From contig JAUJOQ010000001.1 of the NCBI GenBank assembly GCA_030447725.1, positions 904,823 to 968,822 of the forward strand: DNA of 64,000 bases. Direction: 5' to 3'. Below are positions 16,733 through 27,758 of this stretch, one piece after another. The notes below the pieces were generated by a model. The model was given only the letters and a program-made list of their open reading frames with translations, was not told where the DNA came from and made no database searches. Numbering within the stretch: the stretch's first letter is position 1; every line of letters begins with the position of its first letter. The position numbers and the translations under genes were made by a program. The stretch is from Thermoleophilaceae bacterium (GTDB taxonomy: Bacteria > Actinomycetota > Thermoleophilia > Solirubrobacterales > Thermoleophilaceae).

Positions 16733-18202
16733 TCAGTCCGCCGTCGCCGCCGGCTCGACCAGCCCCTGCTCGAGGAGCGTGCGCACCGCCCCCAGCACCG
16801 CGTCGCGAATCTCGTCGTCGCTTCCCGGCAGCGCCTGTGCCAGGAGCGGCACGAGGTCGCCGGGCGTGCGTGTGCCGTCGAGGCCGACCAGTATCGCGGC
16901 CACCGCGGGACCGAACTCGCTGCTCAGCCCCGCGCTGTCGTCGAGCACCATCCGCACGGTCTCGGGCCCGTAGCCCTCTCCGGTGTGGCGGCGCTCGCGG
17001 TGAAGCCGGTGCCCGGGAACCAAAGCGAGCGGCGTGGCCAGCAGCGAGTCGGCTGAGCCCTCGGCCAGCAGGGCGGCGGCGTCGAGCATGCGCAGCACGT
17101 GCTCGCCTCCCTTGCCCGCCGGTCCCGTCGCCATCTCCGCCGTCGTGATCCGCGGGTCGCCCCCGCCGCGCCGGCGCAGAGCGACCCCGCCGGTGGCCAG
17201 CGTCCCGATTCCCGCATCTCGGTAGTAGCCGGTCCAGCGGTCGAGCACCTGTGCGTGGGTCTCTGGATCGCGGCGGTGGCGCGTGTTCCACTTGGCGGCG
17301 TACTCGAGACCGTCCTCGCTGAGGTGGTGCAGCAACAGCGCCTCGCAGCCGCTGCCCTCGAGCCAGTCTCTGAGAGGCTGGTCCCACGGCTCCCAGGCCT
17401 GATGCACCCAGTTGGCGAGCACCATGGCCAGCCCGCCTTCGGCCAAGTGAGCGGCGGCCCCCGACACGGCTATGCGCGACACCTCGTCGCGTTCCAGGCC
17501 GCCGTCGCGGTAGACCAGCTGCGCGTCCGGCGAGATCACGTAGGGGGGATTGGACACCACGAGGTCGAACCGCTCGCCCTCGACCGGGTCGAAGAAGCTG
17601 CCCTCGCGGCACTCCACGTGGTCGAAGCCGCTGAGCGCGGCGCCCAGCTCGGTGAAGGCCAGGGCGCGCGGGTTCACGTCGGTGGCCACCACGTGGCCGG
17701 AGTGCTTGGCCGCGAGCAGCGCCTGCACGCCCGAGCCCGTGCCCACGTCGAGCGCGCGGCCGGCCGGGCGGCGGGGGGTGAGCGAGGCCAGCGTGCGAGC
17801 CGCCGAGTTCAGGCCGGTCACGATGTCGGGAGCGGGGTCCTCCACCACCTCCGGGTCATGAGCCAGCAACAGTCCCTCGAAGGGCGAGATTCGAATTGGG
17901 CAGCGCACGCGCCCGCCGCCGTCGACCTCGATCAGCCGGCCTCGCTCGAGGTCCTCGAGCCGAGCGGGAGCCAGCGCCGTCCGCGCGCGGTCGGCGTCGA
18001 CGTCGAGGCCGAGCAGGAACAGGCGCACGAGCACCGCCTGGTCATCGCTGCCGAGCCGGCGCGCCTGTACGGGCGCGTCGCCGGGTGAGCTCTCTGCGTC
18101 TCCGCCCAAGGCCACCATCACGCCCCCCGTGTTGTAGTTCGACCGGGCCAGAGCCTCGCGCAGGGGCCCGGCGATGGCAGGGTCGGGCACGGGGGAGCTC
18201 AT
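16733..18202 (-). CDS. Class I SAM-dependent methyltransferase with NPPY motif
   Basis: About 489 aa. The centre holds a Rossmann methyltransferase: LDVGTGSGVQALLAAK, ATDVNPRAL, and VVSNPPYVIS, the motif of enzymes that methylate amide or exocyclic amino nitrogen (HemK/RlmG types). The N-terminal 150 residues and the long C-terminal region with a winged-helix look are the extra domains common in long actinobacterial members. The ATG at 18202 is preferred; 18211 and further upstream in-frame codons are alternatives. The substrate is unknown. It is convergent with pth and divergent from mfd. Confidence 0.8.
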   Translation of the reverse strand: MSSPVPDPAIAGPLREALARSNYNTGGVMVALGGDAESSPGDAPVQARRLGSDDQAVLVRLFLLGLDVDADRARTALAPARLEDLERGRLIEVDGGGRVRCPIRISPFEGLLLAHDPEVVEDPAPDIVTGLNSAARTLASLTPRRPAGRALDVGTGSGVQALLAAKHSGHVVATDVNPRALAFTELGAALSGFDHVECREGSFFDPVEGERFDLVVSNPPYVISPDAQLVYRDGGLERDEVSRIAVSGAAAHLAEGGLAMVLANWVHQAWEPWDQPLRDWLEGSGCEALLLHHLSEDGLEYAAKWNTRHRRDPETHAQVLDRWTGYYRDAGIGTLATGGVALRRRGGGDPRITTAEMATGPAGKGGEHVLRMLDAAALLAEGSADSLLATPLALVPGHRLHRERRHTGEGYGPETVRMVLDDSAGLSSEFGPAVAAILVGLDGTRTPGDLVPLLAQALPGSDDEIRDAVLGAVRTLLEQGLVEPAATAD

Positions 18203-18251
18203 CGGCGGCATGCTCGCAGTCTGGCCGCCCGAAGACATGGGTCGGCACCCG

Positions 18252-18257
18252 TAGACT
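18252..18257 (+). promoter_or_regulatory. -10 box TAGACT upstream of mfd
   Basis: TAGACT lies 31 nt before the GTG at 18289, so unlike many neighbours mfd would have a short leader. The GAGGGG that follows at 18265 is a possible but distant ribosome-binding site. Confidence 0.4.
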
Positions 18258-18288
18258 GAAAAACGAGGGGCCGCGCGGCACCAGCCGG

Positions 18289-21200
18289 GTGGTCGCTTCG
18301 CGTGCCGTGTCGCTGCGCTCACTTCTGACATACGCCCAGTCCGACCCCGCGGTCGAGGCGCTCACGGAGGCCGCCCGCGGCGCGTCCCAGCGCGCGTTCG
18401 TGTCGGCCAGCCTGCGCCCTTACCTGCTCGCATCGGTGCTCGACGCCGACCCCGACCGCCCCGTTCTCGTGGTAGCGGGCGACGACCGTGCGGCTCGCGA
18501 CCTGGCAGCCGACCTCAAGCAGTTCCTGAGCCCCCGGCCGGTGCGCCTGTATCCGGCCCGCGGTGTGCGCTACGAGTCGCACCTGGCTCCGCCGCCGCAC
18601 CTGGTGGGGCTGCGGATCGCCGCCCTCGACGCGCTGCTCGCCCCGCCGGACGCCGGGCGTGGAGCGGCGGTGGTGGTGGCCGGCGCCGCTGCTCTGGCCG
18701 AGAAGGTGCCCGATCCCGCCCTGCGTCCGCACGGGTTCGAGATCGAGAAGGGGGGTCTGCTCGATCTCGAGGAGACGGCCGCGCAACTGGTGGCCTGCGG
18801 CTATGAGCACACCGACCAGGTGGAGGACCGCGGGCAGTTCGCGGTCCGGGGCGACATCCTCGACGTCTATCCCGCCACCGAGGAGCGGGCGGTGCGGTGT
18901 GAGATGTTCGACGTCGAGGTGGAGCGGCTCACTTTCTTCTCCACCTTCACCCAGCGCTCGCTGGAGGAGGTCGATCGGGTGACGATCGAGCCCGCCGCCG
19001 AGCTGGGCCCCGAGCACCGCGAGCTGGCCGAGCTGGCTGCCGCGAGCGAGGAGGGGGAGCGGCCCGACATCGCCGAGCTGCTGCCGGTGGAGCGCTTCGG
19101 CGAGCTGCTGGACCTGCTGCCCGCCGAGGGCCTGGTGGTGGTGGCCGCCGAGGAGGAGCTAGCGCCCGCGTTGCGAGACCTGTGGGACGACGTGACCGCG
19201 AGCTTCCACGACTCCGACGCCCACCATCTCTACGTCCCCCCCGAGCGGCTGACCGAGGCCCTCGACGCTCGCGCGTCGCTGCGGCTGTCGAGCATCTCCG
19301 GCGACCAGCATCACACCTTCCGGGCCCAGGCCGCCGACAGCGCCGCCCGTTCGCTGCGCGAGGCCGAGCCCGAGCTGGAGAAGCTGGTGCGCTCCGGCTA
19401 CCGGACGATCGTGGCCTGGACGCGCCGAGGCGAGGCCGAGCGAGCGGCGTACAACCTCGACCGCGTGCGGGCCGGCTTCCTCGACGGCCGCCCGGCGCCC
19501 GCCGAGCCGGGCGTCCTCTTCGCCGCTGCAAGCCTTCGCGAGGGCTTCGTGTCGCCGTCGCTGAAGCTCGCGGTCCTGCCCGAGCACCGCCTCCTGCGCC
19601 GGCGGCGCGGGGGTGAGCGCCCCACCGGCCCCCGGACCGGGGCAGGAGCGATGGCCAGCTTCACCGACCTGCGCGCCGGCTCACCGGTGGTGCACGAGGA
19701 CCACGGCATCGCCCGGTTCACCGGCTTCGAGACCAAAACGGTGGGCGGCGTGACGCGGGACTACCTCGAGCTCGAGTTCCGCGACGGCGACCGCGTGTTC
19801 GTGCCCAGCGACCAGCTGCACAAGATCAGCAAGTACCTGGGCGCCGACGCCGGCGACCCGCCGCTGTCCAAGCTCGGCGGCAAGGCGTGGGAGCAGATGA
19901 AGCTGCGCGCGCGCCGCGCGGCCGAGGCGCTGGCCGGCGAGCTGATCAACCTCTATGCCGAGCGAAAGCGCCGCGCCGGTCACGCATTTCCTCACGACGG
20001 CGAGTGGCAGCTGGAGTTCGAGGCGGCGTTCCCCTACCGCGAGACCCCCGACCAGCTCGACGCGATAGAGGCCGTGCGCGCCGACATGGAGGAGGCCCGT
20101 CCGATGGACCGCCTGATCTGCGGCGATGTGGGCTACGGCAAGACCGAGGTGGCGCTGCGGGCCGCCTTCAAGGCCGCGGCGGACTCGCGGCAGGTGATGT
20201 TTCTGGTGCCCACCACCGTGCTCGCCCAGCAGCATTTCGGCACGTTCTCCGAGCGGTTGCGCGACTACCCGTTCCGGATCGAGCACGTGTCGCGCTTCCG
20301 CTCCGCCAAGGAGACACGCGAGGCGCTCAAGGCGTTCGAGGAGGGCAAGGTGGACATGCTGATCGGCACGCACCGGCTGCTCTCGCGCGATGTGCGGCCC
20401 AAGGACCTGGGGCTGCTGGTCGTGGACGAGGAGCAGCGCTTCGGCGTGAAGCAGAAGGAACTGCTGCGCCAGCTGCGCCTGCGCGTGGACGTGCTCTCGC
20501 TTAGCGCCACACCGATTCCGAGGACGCTGCAGATGTCCCTGGCCGGGCTGCGCGACATCTCCGTGATCGAGACCCCGCCGGAGGGGCGGCGGCCCGTCAA
20601 GACCTATGTGGGCGAGTACGACGAGGAGTTGGTGCGCCGCGCCATCGAGCGCGAGCTGGCCCGCAAGGGCCAGGCGTTCTTCCTCCACAACCGCGTAGAG
20701 ACGATCGACGAGACGGCCGAGCGGGTGCGGGCGATGTGCCCGGCGGCCCGAGTGATGGTGGCCCACGGCCAGATGGAGGAGAAGAAGCTGGAGGAGGTGA
20801 TGCTGGGCTTCCTGCGCGGCGAGGCCGACGTGCTCGTGTGCACCACGATCATCGAGTCCGGACTCGACATCGCCAGCGCCAACACGCTGATCATCGAACG
20901 CGCCGACGACCTCGGCCTGGCGCAGCTCTACCAGATCCGCGGCCGCGTCGGGCGCTCGGTGGAGCGCGCCTACGCCTACCTGCTCTATCCCAGCGCGGCC
21001 GCCCTCACCGATGACGCCGGCGCTCGCCTGGCCACCCTTTCCGACTACACCGAGCTTGGCTCGGGGTTCAAGATCGCGATGCGCGACCTCGAGATTCGGG
21101 GCGCCGGCAACCTGCTGGGAGAGGACCAGTCTGGTCACGTGGCGGCGGTGGGCTTCGAGCTGTACGTGTCGATGCTCGACGACGCGGTGGCCGCCCTGTC

Positions 21201-21675
21201 GGGCGACTCCGCCGACGAGGCGCCGGAGCCCGTGCGCGTCGATCTGCCGGTGGACGCCTATGTGCCGGGCGACTACGTGCCCTACGAGGCGGCCAAGATC
21301 GAGATCCACCGCCGCGTGGCCGGGGCCATGGAGGTCGCCGACCTGATCATGCTTCGGGAGGAGCTCGAGGACCGCTTCGGTCCGGTGCCGGGGCCGCTCG
21401 ACAACCTGATCCGCGTTCAGGACGCGCGGATCAAGCTCGGGCGCGCCGGAGCACGGAGGGTCGACTTTGCGGGCGGGCGCCTCTCGGTCGCGCCGGTCGA
21501 TCTCGACTCGCGCAGGGTCAAGCTGCTGCGCGAACGGATACCCGAGGCCGTATACGAGTCCGGGCGCTCTACCGTGCGGCTGCGGGTCCCCGAGGACTCC
21601 GCGGAACGCTTCCCTGTGGTGGTCACCGCCGCGGAAGCGATCCTGGAGGCGGTCACCTCGCCCGACCCCGAATGA
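18289..21675 (+). CDS. mfd: Transcription-repair coupling factor Mfd
   Basis: 1128 aa, close to the usual 1150. It releases stalled RNA polymerase and recruits UvrA to the lesion. Domains in order are a UvrB-like N-terminal region (about 1-450), an RNA polymerase-interacting CarD-like domain (EDHGIARFTGFETK, about 465-530), a RecG-type helicase with Walker A GDVGYGKTEVALRAAF and DEEQ box VVDEEQRFGVKQ, motif VI QIRGRVGRS, and a C-terminal TRCF regulatory domain. The start is GTG 18289 or GTG 18307. It heads the mfd-lipoprotein-mazG-eno run. Confidence 0.95.
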   Translation: MVASRAVSLRSLLTYAQSDPAVEALTEAARGASQRAFVSASLRPYLLASVLDADPDRPVLVVAGDDRAARDLAADLKQFLSPRPVRLYPARGVRYESHLAPPPHLVGLRIAALDALLAPPDAGRGAAVVVAGAAALAEKVPDPALRPHGFEIEKGGLLDLEETAAQLVACGYEHTDQVEDRGQFAVRGDILDVYPATEERAVRCEMFDVEVERLTFFSTFTQRSLEEVDRVTIEPAAELGPEHRELAELAAASEEGERPDIAELLPVERFGELLDLLPAEGLVVVAAEEELAPALRDLWDDVTASFHDSDAHHLYVPPERLTEALDARASLRLSSISGDQHHTFRAQAADSAARSLREAEPELEKLVRSGYRTIVAWTRRGEAERAAYNLDRVRAGFLDGRPAPAEPGVLFAAASLREGFVSPSLKLAVLPEHRLLRRRRGGERPTGPRTGAGAMASFTDLRAGSPVVHEDHGIARFTGFETKTVGGVTRDYLELEFRDGDRVFVPSDQLHKISKYLGADAGDPPLSKLGGKAWEQMKLRARRAAEALAGELINLYAERKRRAGHAFPHDGEWQLEFEAAFPYRETPDQLDAIEAVRADMEEARPMDRLICGDVGYGKTEVALRAAFKAAADSRQVMFLVPTTVLAQQHFGTFSERLRDYPFRIEHVSRFRSAKETREALKAFEEGKVDMLIGTHRLLSRDVRPKDLGLLVVDEEQRFGVKQKELLRQLRLRVDVLSLSATPIPRTLQMSLAGLRDISVIETPPEGRRPVKTYVGEYDEELVRRAIERELARKGQAFFLHNRVETIDETAERVRAMCPAARVMVAHGQMEEKKLEEVMLGFLRGEADVLVCTTIIESGLDIASANTLIIERADDLGLAQLYQIRGRVGRSVERAYAYLLYPSAAALTDDAGARLATLSDYTELGSGFKIAMRDLEIRGAGNLLGEDQSGHVAAVGFELYVSMLDDAVAALSGDSADEAPEPVRVDLPVDAYVPGDYVPYEAAKIEIHRRVAGAMEVADLIMLREELEDRFGPVPGPLDNLIRVQDARIKLGRAGARRVDFAGGRLSVAPVDLDSRRVKLLRERIPEAVYESGRSTVRLRVPEDSAERFPVVVTAAEAILEAVTSPDPE

Positions 21676-21817
21676 ACCTCCATTCTCGCCAAGCGGCCTT
21701 CGCTACCATGCGCCGTCGCCGCCACGGAGCGCCACTGCGCCAGCGGCGACGCGCTTCGAGACTTAGGCGCGCTTGAGACTTTTCACCTACACACAAGAGG
21801 CCATCATTTCTCGACTC

Positions 21818-23053
21818 ATGCCACCACGCTCTCTCGCAACGCTTGCCGTTGCGGGCCTCTGCGCGGCCGCCGTCGCGGGCTGCGGCAACGACGTACCGCC
21901 CAGCGCAGTGGCCAAGGTCGGGGACTCCACCATCAGCAAGGAGGAGTTCGACCGCTGGTATGAGAACGCCGCCGCCGGGGCCTCTCAGGGCGGCCAGGTC
22001 GTGGCGCCCGACCCGCCGGACTTCGAGAAGTGCGTGGCCGGCCTGCAGAAGCAGCCGCAGCCCGAGGGCGCTCCCAAGCCTGACGAGGATGCGCTTCTGA
22101 AGCAGTGCAAGGAGCAGTACGAGAGCCTCCGCGACCAGGTCATGCAGTTCCTGATCCAGGCGCAGTGGGTGCAGCAGGAAGCCGAGGCGCGCGGCGTCTC
22201 CGTGTCCGACGAAGAGGTCAAGAAGAGCTTCGAGGACCAGAAGAGCAAGGCCTTCCCCAAGGAGGCCGACTACCAGAAGTTCCTCGAGGAGAACGGCATG
22301 TCCGAGGAGGACATCCTCTTCCAGGTCAAGCTCGACCAGCTGCAGACCAAGCTCACGAAGAAGATCACCGAGGGCAAGGCCACGCCCACGGACGAAGAGA
22401 TCGCCGCGGAGTACGAGAAGAACAAGAAGACCTACGCCGTGCCGGAGACGCGCGACTTGAGGCTCGTCCTGACCAAGACCGAGGCCAAGGCCGAGCAGGC
22501 CAAGAAGGCGCTCCAGGACGGCGACAGCTTCAAGAAGGTCGCCAAGAGGTTCTCCATCGACGACGCCACAAAGCAGCAGGGCGGCAAGCTCCTTGACGTC
22601 AGTCGCGGCCAGCAGGACCGCGATCTCGAGGAGGCCGCGTTCGCCGCGGAGAAGGAGGAGCTCAAGGGTCCAGTCAAGGCCCAGTTCGGCTACTACGTCT
22701 TTCGGGTCGACGACATCGAGCCCGCCTCCCAACCCACCCTCGACGAGGTGAAGGATCGGATTGCGCAGCAGCTGCGCTCGACCAACGAGCAGAAGGTGCT
22801 CGACGACTTCATCAAGGACTTCAGGGAGAAGTACAAGGAGCAGACACAGTGCGCGGAGGACTACCGGATCGCGGAGTGCGACAACGCGCCCGAGAAGGAG
22901 GACACCAACACGGGTCCCGCCTCCGGAGGCGCCCCCGGCACACCCCAGGCGCCGCAGGGCGCACCCCCGCCCCAGGGCGCACCCCCGCCCCAGGGCGCAC
23001 CCCCGCCCCAGGGCGCTCCGCCCCCGCCCCCTCAGGCTCCCGCCAGCCCGTAA
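21818..23053 (+). CDS. Parvulin-type peptidyl-prolyl isomerase lipoprotein (SurA/PrsA-like)
   Basis: 411 aa from the ATG at 21818 (an in-frame TTG lies at 21773). A lipoprotein signal ends AVAGC, so the protein is probably lipid-anchored outside the membrane. A SurA_N-like helical region (VAKVGDSTISKEEFDRW) is followed by a parvulin domain (TRDLRLVLTKTEAKAEQ, FKKVAKRFSIDD, GGKLLDVSRGQ, FGYYVFRVDDIEPA). It would help fold exported proteins. The tail is a low-complexity Pro/Gln/Gly stretch encoded by 18-bp tandem repeats. It lies between mfd and mazG, where mycobacteria carry unrelated lipoproteins. Confidence 0.85.
   Translation: MPPRSLATLAVAGLCAAAVAGCGNDVPPSAVAKVGDSTISKEEFDRWYENAAAGASQGGQVVAPDPPDFEKCVAGLQKQPQPEGAPKPDEDALLKQCKEQYESLRDQVMQFLIQAQWVQQEAEARGVSVSDEEVKKSFEDQKSKAFPKEADYQKFLEENGMSEEDILFQVKLDQLQTKLTKKITEGKATPTDEEIAAEYEKNKKTYAVPETRDLRLVLTKTEAKAEQAKKALQDGDSFKKVAKRFSIDDATKQQGGKLLDVSRGQQDRDLEEAAFAAEKEELKGPVKAQFGYYVFRVDDIEPASQPTLDEVKDRIAQQLRSTNEQKVLDDFIKDFREKYKEQTQCAEDYRIAECDNAPEKEDTNTGPASGGAPGTPQAPQGAPPPQGAPPPQGAPPPQGAPPPPPQAPASP
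22955..23017 (+). repeat. 18-bp tandem repeat in lipoprotein tail
   Basis: Three perfect copies of CAGGGCGCACCCCCGCCC plus a partial fourth, encoding Gln-Gly-Ala-Pro-Pro-Pro units. The length is in frame, so copy-number change would alter the tail without frameshift. Confidence 0.85.
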
Positions 23054-23066
23054 GGGCGGCGGGAGG

Positions 23067-25138
<2,072 letters not shown>

Positions 25139-25142
25139 GGCC

Positions 25143-25787
25143 TCAGGCGAGCTCCGGCAGCCCCACCATCGCTCGGAACGAGGTAGCGTCGTTGAGGTGG
25201 GGCATGGGGCCGTCGGGCACGGGCACCTCGAGGAACTCGCACAGCGGCCCCCAACCCTCTTTGACCTCATAGACGAGCAGCCTGTCGGCCGGCACCCTGC
25301 TCTTCACGTCCTCGTTGTGAGCGAGGTAGGTGTCGATCGCGAAGTCCTTGTCGTCGAAGCGACCCATGAAGGTCCCATCCCAGATCAGCCCGTTGATCAT
25401 CTGCATGGCCTCTGGCGAGATCTCCACGCTGCCGCCCTGAAGCTCTCCCTTGGCGGCTGCCTCCGCGGACGCATGGATGCTCTTCGTGCAGCTGGCGTAC
25501 CACGCCTCCGGGTCGCGCACGCTTAGCAGCACCTTGGCTTCGGGAAACGTTTCCCGAATCTGCGACCAGAAGGTGCAGGCCGGCCAGTCGACCGTTGACT
25601 CCCAGCCCTGCAGCAGCAGCTTCCAATCGACCTCCTCTCCGTCCACGGCGGCCTGCCAGCCCGGCAGCAGCTCCGGTCTGCGAGCGATGTCGATCATGTG
25701 AAACGAGGGCCCGAAGCCCAGCTGCTCGAGCGCCGCCTTCTGCGACATAGTGCCCGTACGTCCGAATCCGGCACCGATCACCTTCAC
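25143..25787 (-). CDS. Sulfotransferase family protein
   Basis: 214 aa. The N-terminal P-loop GAGFGRTGTMS is the PAPS 5'-phosphosulfate loop of short sulfotransferases. The 3'-phosphate-binding segment appears as VLLSVRDPEAWYAS. Family members move sulfate from PAPS to a hydroxyl or amine acceptor. GTG start with AGGAGA about 7 nt upstream. It ends 4 bp from the eno stop (convergent) and follows the type III polyketide synthase gene by 27 bp on the same strand. The pair could make and then sulfate a phenolic lipid (inference). Confidence 0.8.
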   Translation of the reverse strand: MKVIGAGFGRTGTMSQKAALEQLGFGPSFHMIDIARRPELLPGWQAAVDGEEVDWKLLLQGWESTVDWPACTFWSQIRETFPEAKVLLSVRDPEAWYASCTKSIHASAEAAAKGELQGGSVEISPEAMQMINGLIWDGTFMGRFDDKDFAIDTYLAHNEDVKSRVPADRLLVYEVKEGWGPLCEFLEVPVPDGPMPHLNDATSFRAMVGLPELA

Positions 25788-25814
25788 AAGCGCATCTCCT
25801 TGTCGATCATCTGG

Positions 25815-26912
25815 TCACCACTGGAGCAGCATCAGGCCGACCGTGACGCCCGGTCCGATCGTGATCGCGAGCCCCAGGCTTCCCGGCTTGGGCTCGCGGT
25901 CGGCAACCGTGCGCTGGAGCACGAAGAACGCCGAAGGTGTCCCCACGTTGCCGTGCTCGGAGAGCACCGCGGCGCTGGGGGCCACGTCCTCCTCGCTCAG
26001 CCCGAGCCCACGCTGAAGTCCCTGGAGGATCCCCCGTCCTCCGGGGTGGAGCGGCCAATGGTCGATCATGCCGGCGTCCAGGTCGTGGCGGTCCAGGAAA
26101 TCGTGGACGAGCTCCGGAACGCCCGTCTCGGCGAGCGCCGGCAACTCGCGCGCCATCCGCATGTGGGTCTCTTCGCCGCTGACCGCGAAACGCACATGGT
26201 CGAGCGTGCCCGGCAGCTGGTGCACCGCCGTCGCCACGATTCGGGGACCTGCGGCATGACCACGCTCGGCCGGCTCCAGGGAGAGCAGCGCGGCGGCGGC
26301 TCCATCGCCGAACAGCGCGGAGCCCACGACCTTGACCTTCTCGTCGCTCGCCGTGACGGGCGAGAGGAACCCGCTGACGCTCTCCGCAGCCACCACGAGC
26401 GCCTTCTCCCCCGGACGGTCGCGCAGCGCCTGGGAAGCCAGTCTGAGCAGCGGCACGGCGCTCGCGCAGCCGACTCCCACGAGGTGGTACTTGTCGGCGT
26501 CGGCGCAGAGGTGGTAGTGATCCACCAGCCGGTGTGCGATCGTCGGCCCGCCCAGTGAGTAATAGTTGGAGGTCACCACGACCCCCACCTCGCTCAGATC
26601 CGCGCCGAGCTCGTCGACGGCCTGGGTGGCCAGTCGCATGAGCTGCGCCTCGGTGCACTCCGTGCGCTGCTGCAGGGTCTGCTCCAGCGACTCGGGCGAA
26701 ACCTCGAGGCCGCGCCTGTGGACGCCGCAGCGGGCGAAGATCTCCGTCGCGAAGGCATCGCCCTCCAGCCCGAGCAGGCTAAGAACCTCTGCCTGGTTGA
26801 GCGACGTCTTCGGAGTGGCGCTCGCGAGGGCGGAGACGATCGGGTGGAGATCGTATGCTGGGGGGTCGGACGCGAGTCGCCGGATCTCGCCAGGTAGCAG
26901 CGCCTCGAGCAT
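25815..26912 (-). CDS. Type III polyketide synthase (chalcone/stilbene synthase-like)
   Basis: 365 aa from the ATG at 26912. The thiolase-fold catalytic triad is visible: Cys in VGVGCASAVPLLRLA, His in DHWPLHPGGRGIL, and Asn in LSEHGNVGTPSAFF. These enzymes condense malonyl-CoA onto an acyl-CoA starter to make pyrones, resorcinols or chalcone-like aromatics. Bacterial relatives make alkylresorcinols and alkylpyrones. A longer frame runs upstream to 27113 but overlaps the response-regulator start and lacks family similarity. It is co-oriented with the sulfotransferase, and no other biosynthetic enzymes are adjacent. Confidence 0.87.
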   Translation of the reverse strand: MLEALLPGEIRRLASDPPAYDLHPIVSALASATPKTSLNQAEVLSLLGLEGDAFATEIFARCGVHRRGLEVSPESLEQTLQQRTECTEAQLMRLATQAVDELGADLSEVGVVVTSNYYSLGGPTIAHRLVDHYHLCADADKYHLVGVGCASAVPLLRLASQALRDRPGEKALVVAAESVSGFLSPVTASDEKVKVVGSALFGDGAAAALLSLEPAERGHAAGPRIVATAVHQLPGTLDHVRFAVSGEETHMRMARELPALAETGVPELVHDFLDRHDLDAGMIDHWPLHPGGRGILQGLQRGLGLSEEDVAPSAAVLSEHGNVGTPSAFFVLQRTVADREPKPGSLGLAITIGPGVTVGLMLLQW

Positions 26913-27071
26913 CACCGACGGGACTATCCGGCACGCGCCGGCGCCCCACAAGACGCAATCGACCGCACATATCCCAGGGCGCGGGCTACGAACCCCGCCT
27001 CGGTAGAAACTACGGAATCGGTCCTCGGGAGAGGCGGGCTGAGACAATCCGGGTGTCTGGAGGCCTGAGCA

Positions 27072-27758
27072 TTGAGCGCTCAAACACTCACCGTGGTCCT
27101 GGCTGACGACCACGTCGTGGTCCGTAGCGGCCTGCGGTTACTGCTCGAGTCGGAGCCGTCGATCGACGTCGTGGCCGAGGCCGGCGACGTGCGCGGCGCG
27201 ATGGCGGCGGTCCAAGAGCACGACCCCGACGTGCTCGTGCTCGACCTTCACATGCCGGACGAGCCCAGCCTGCCGGCCATACCTCGATTGCGGGAACGGT
27301 GTCCCGGCACGCGCGTGGTCGTGCTCACCGCCCAGCGCGATACCAGCTACGTCGGGGAAGCCATGCGTTTGGGCGCGGCCGGCTACGTGCCCAAGGAAGC
27401 CGCCGAAAGCCACCTGCTGGCGGCGATAGAGATCGCCGCGAACGGCGGTACTTACCTCGAGCCGCGGCTCGGGGCCCGGCTGGCCGCCAACGTGGCCACA
27501 GCCGGTACAGCGGCTGCGGAGCTCACCGATCGAGAGGTCGAGGTCCTGCGGCTCATAGCTCGGGGCCTGACCAACCGCGAGATCGCCGAGCGCCTATATC
27601 TGAGCGTGCGGACCGTGGAAAGCCACAGGGCTCGCATCCAGCGCAAGCTCGGGCGTTCCCGTCGCTCTGACCTCGTGCAGTACGCGCTCGAGCGCAGCTT
27701 GGTCGAGGCCTCGGACGTCCTGCCTGATCAGCCGACTGGCAATAGAGCGGTGACCTGA
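27072..27758 (+). CDS. NarL/FixJ-type response regulator
   Basis: 228 aa. The receiver domain (about 6-120) has the acidic pair LADDH, the phospho-acceptor Asp in VLVLDLHMPD, the conserved Thr/Ala region VVVLTAQ and Lys in GYVPKEA. The C-terminal LuxR-type helix-turn-helix is AELTDREVEVLRLIARGLTNREIAERLYLSVRTVESHR. TTG start with GGAGG 8 nt upstream. It converges on the sensor kinase gene with a 31-bp overlap of coding ends, so the two are partners. It is also divergent from the polyketide synthase and a candidate regulator of it. Confidence 0.92.
   Translation: MSAQTLTVVLADDHVVVRSGLRLLLESEPSIDVVAEAGDVRGAMAAVQEHDPDVLVLDLHMPDEPSLPAIPRLRERCPGTRVVVLTAQRDTSYVGEAMRLGAAGYVPKEAAESHLLAAIEIAANGGTYLEPRLGARLAANVATAGTAAAELTDREVEVLRLIARGLTNREIAERLYLSVRTVESHRARIQRKLGRSRRSDLVQYALERSLVEASDVLPDQPTGNRAVT

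Noticed and set aside
19681..21309. 542-codon open frame antisense to mfd
   Set aside because: The forward strand is an unmistakable Mfd; the antisense product is His/Leu/Gly-rich with no recognisable domain.
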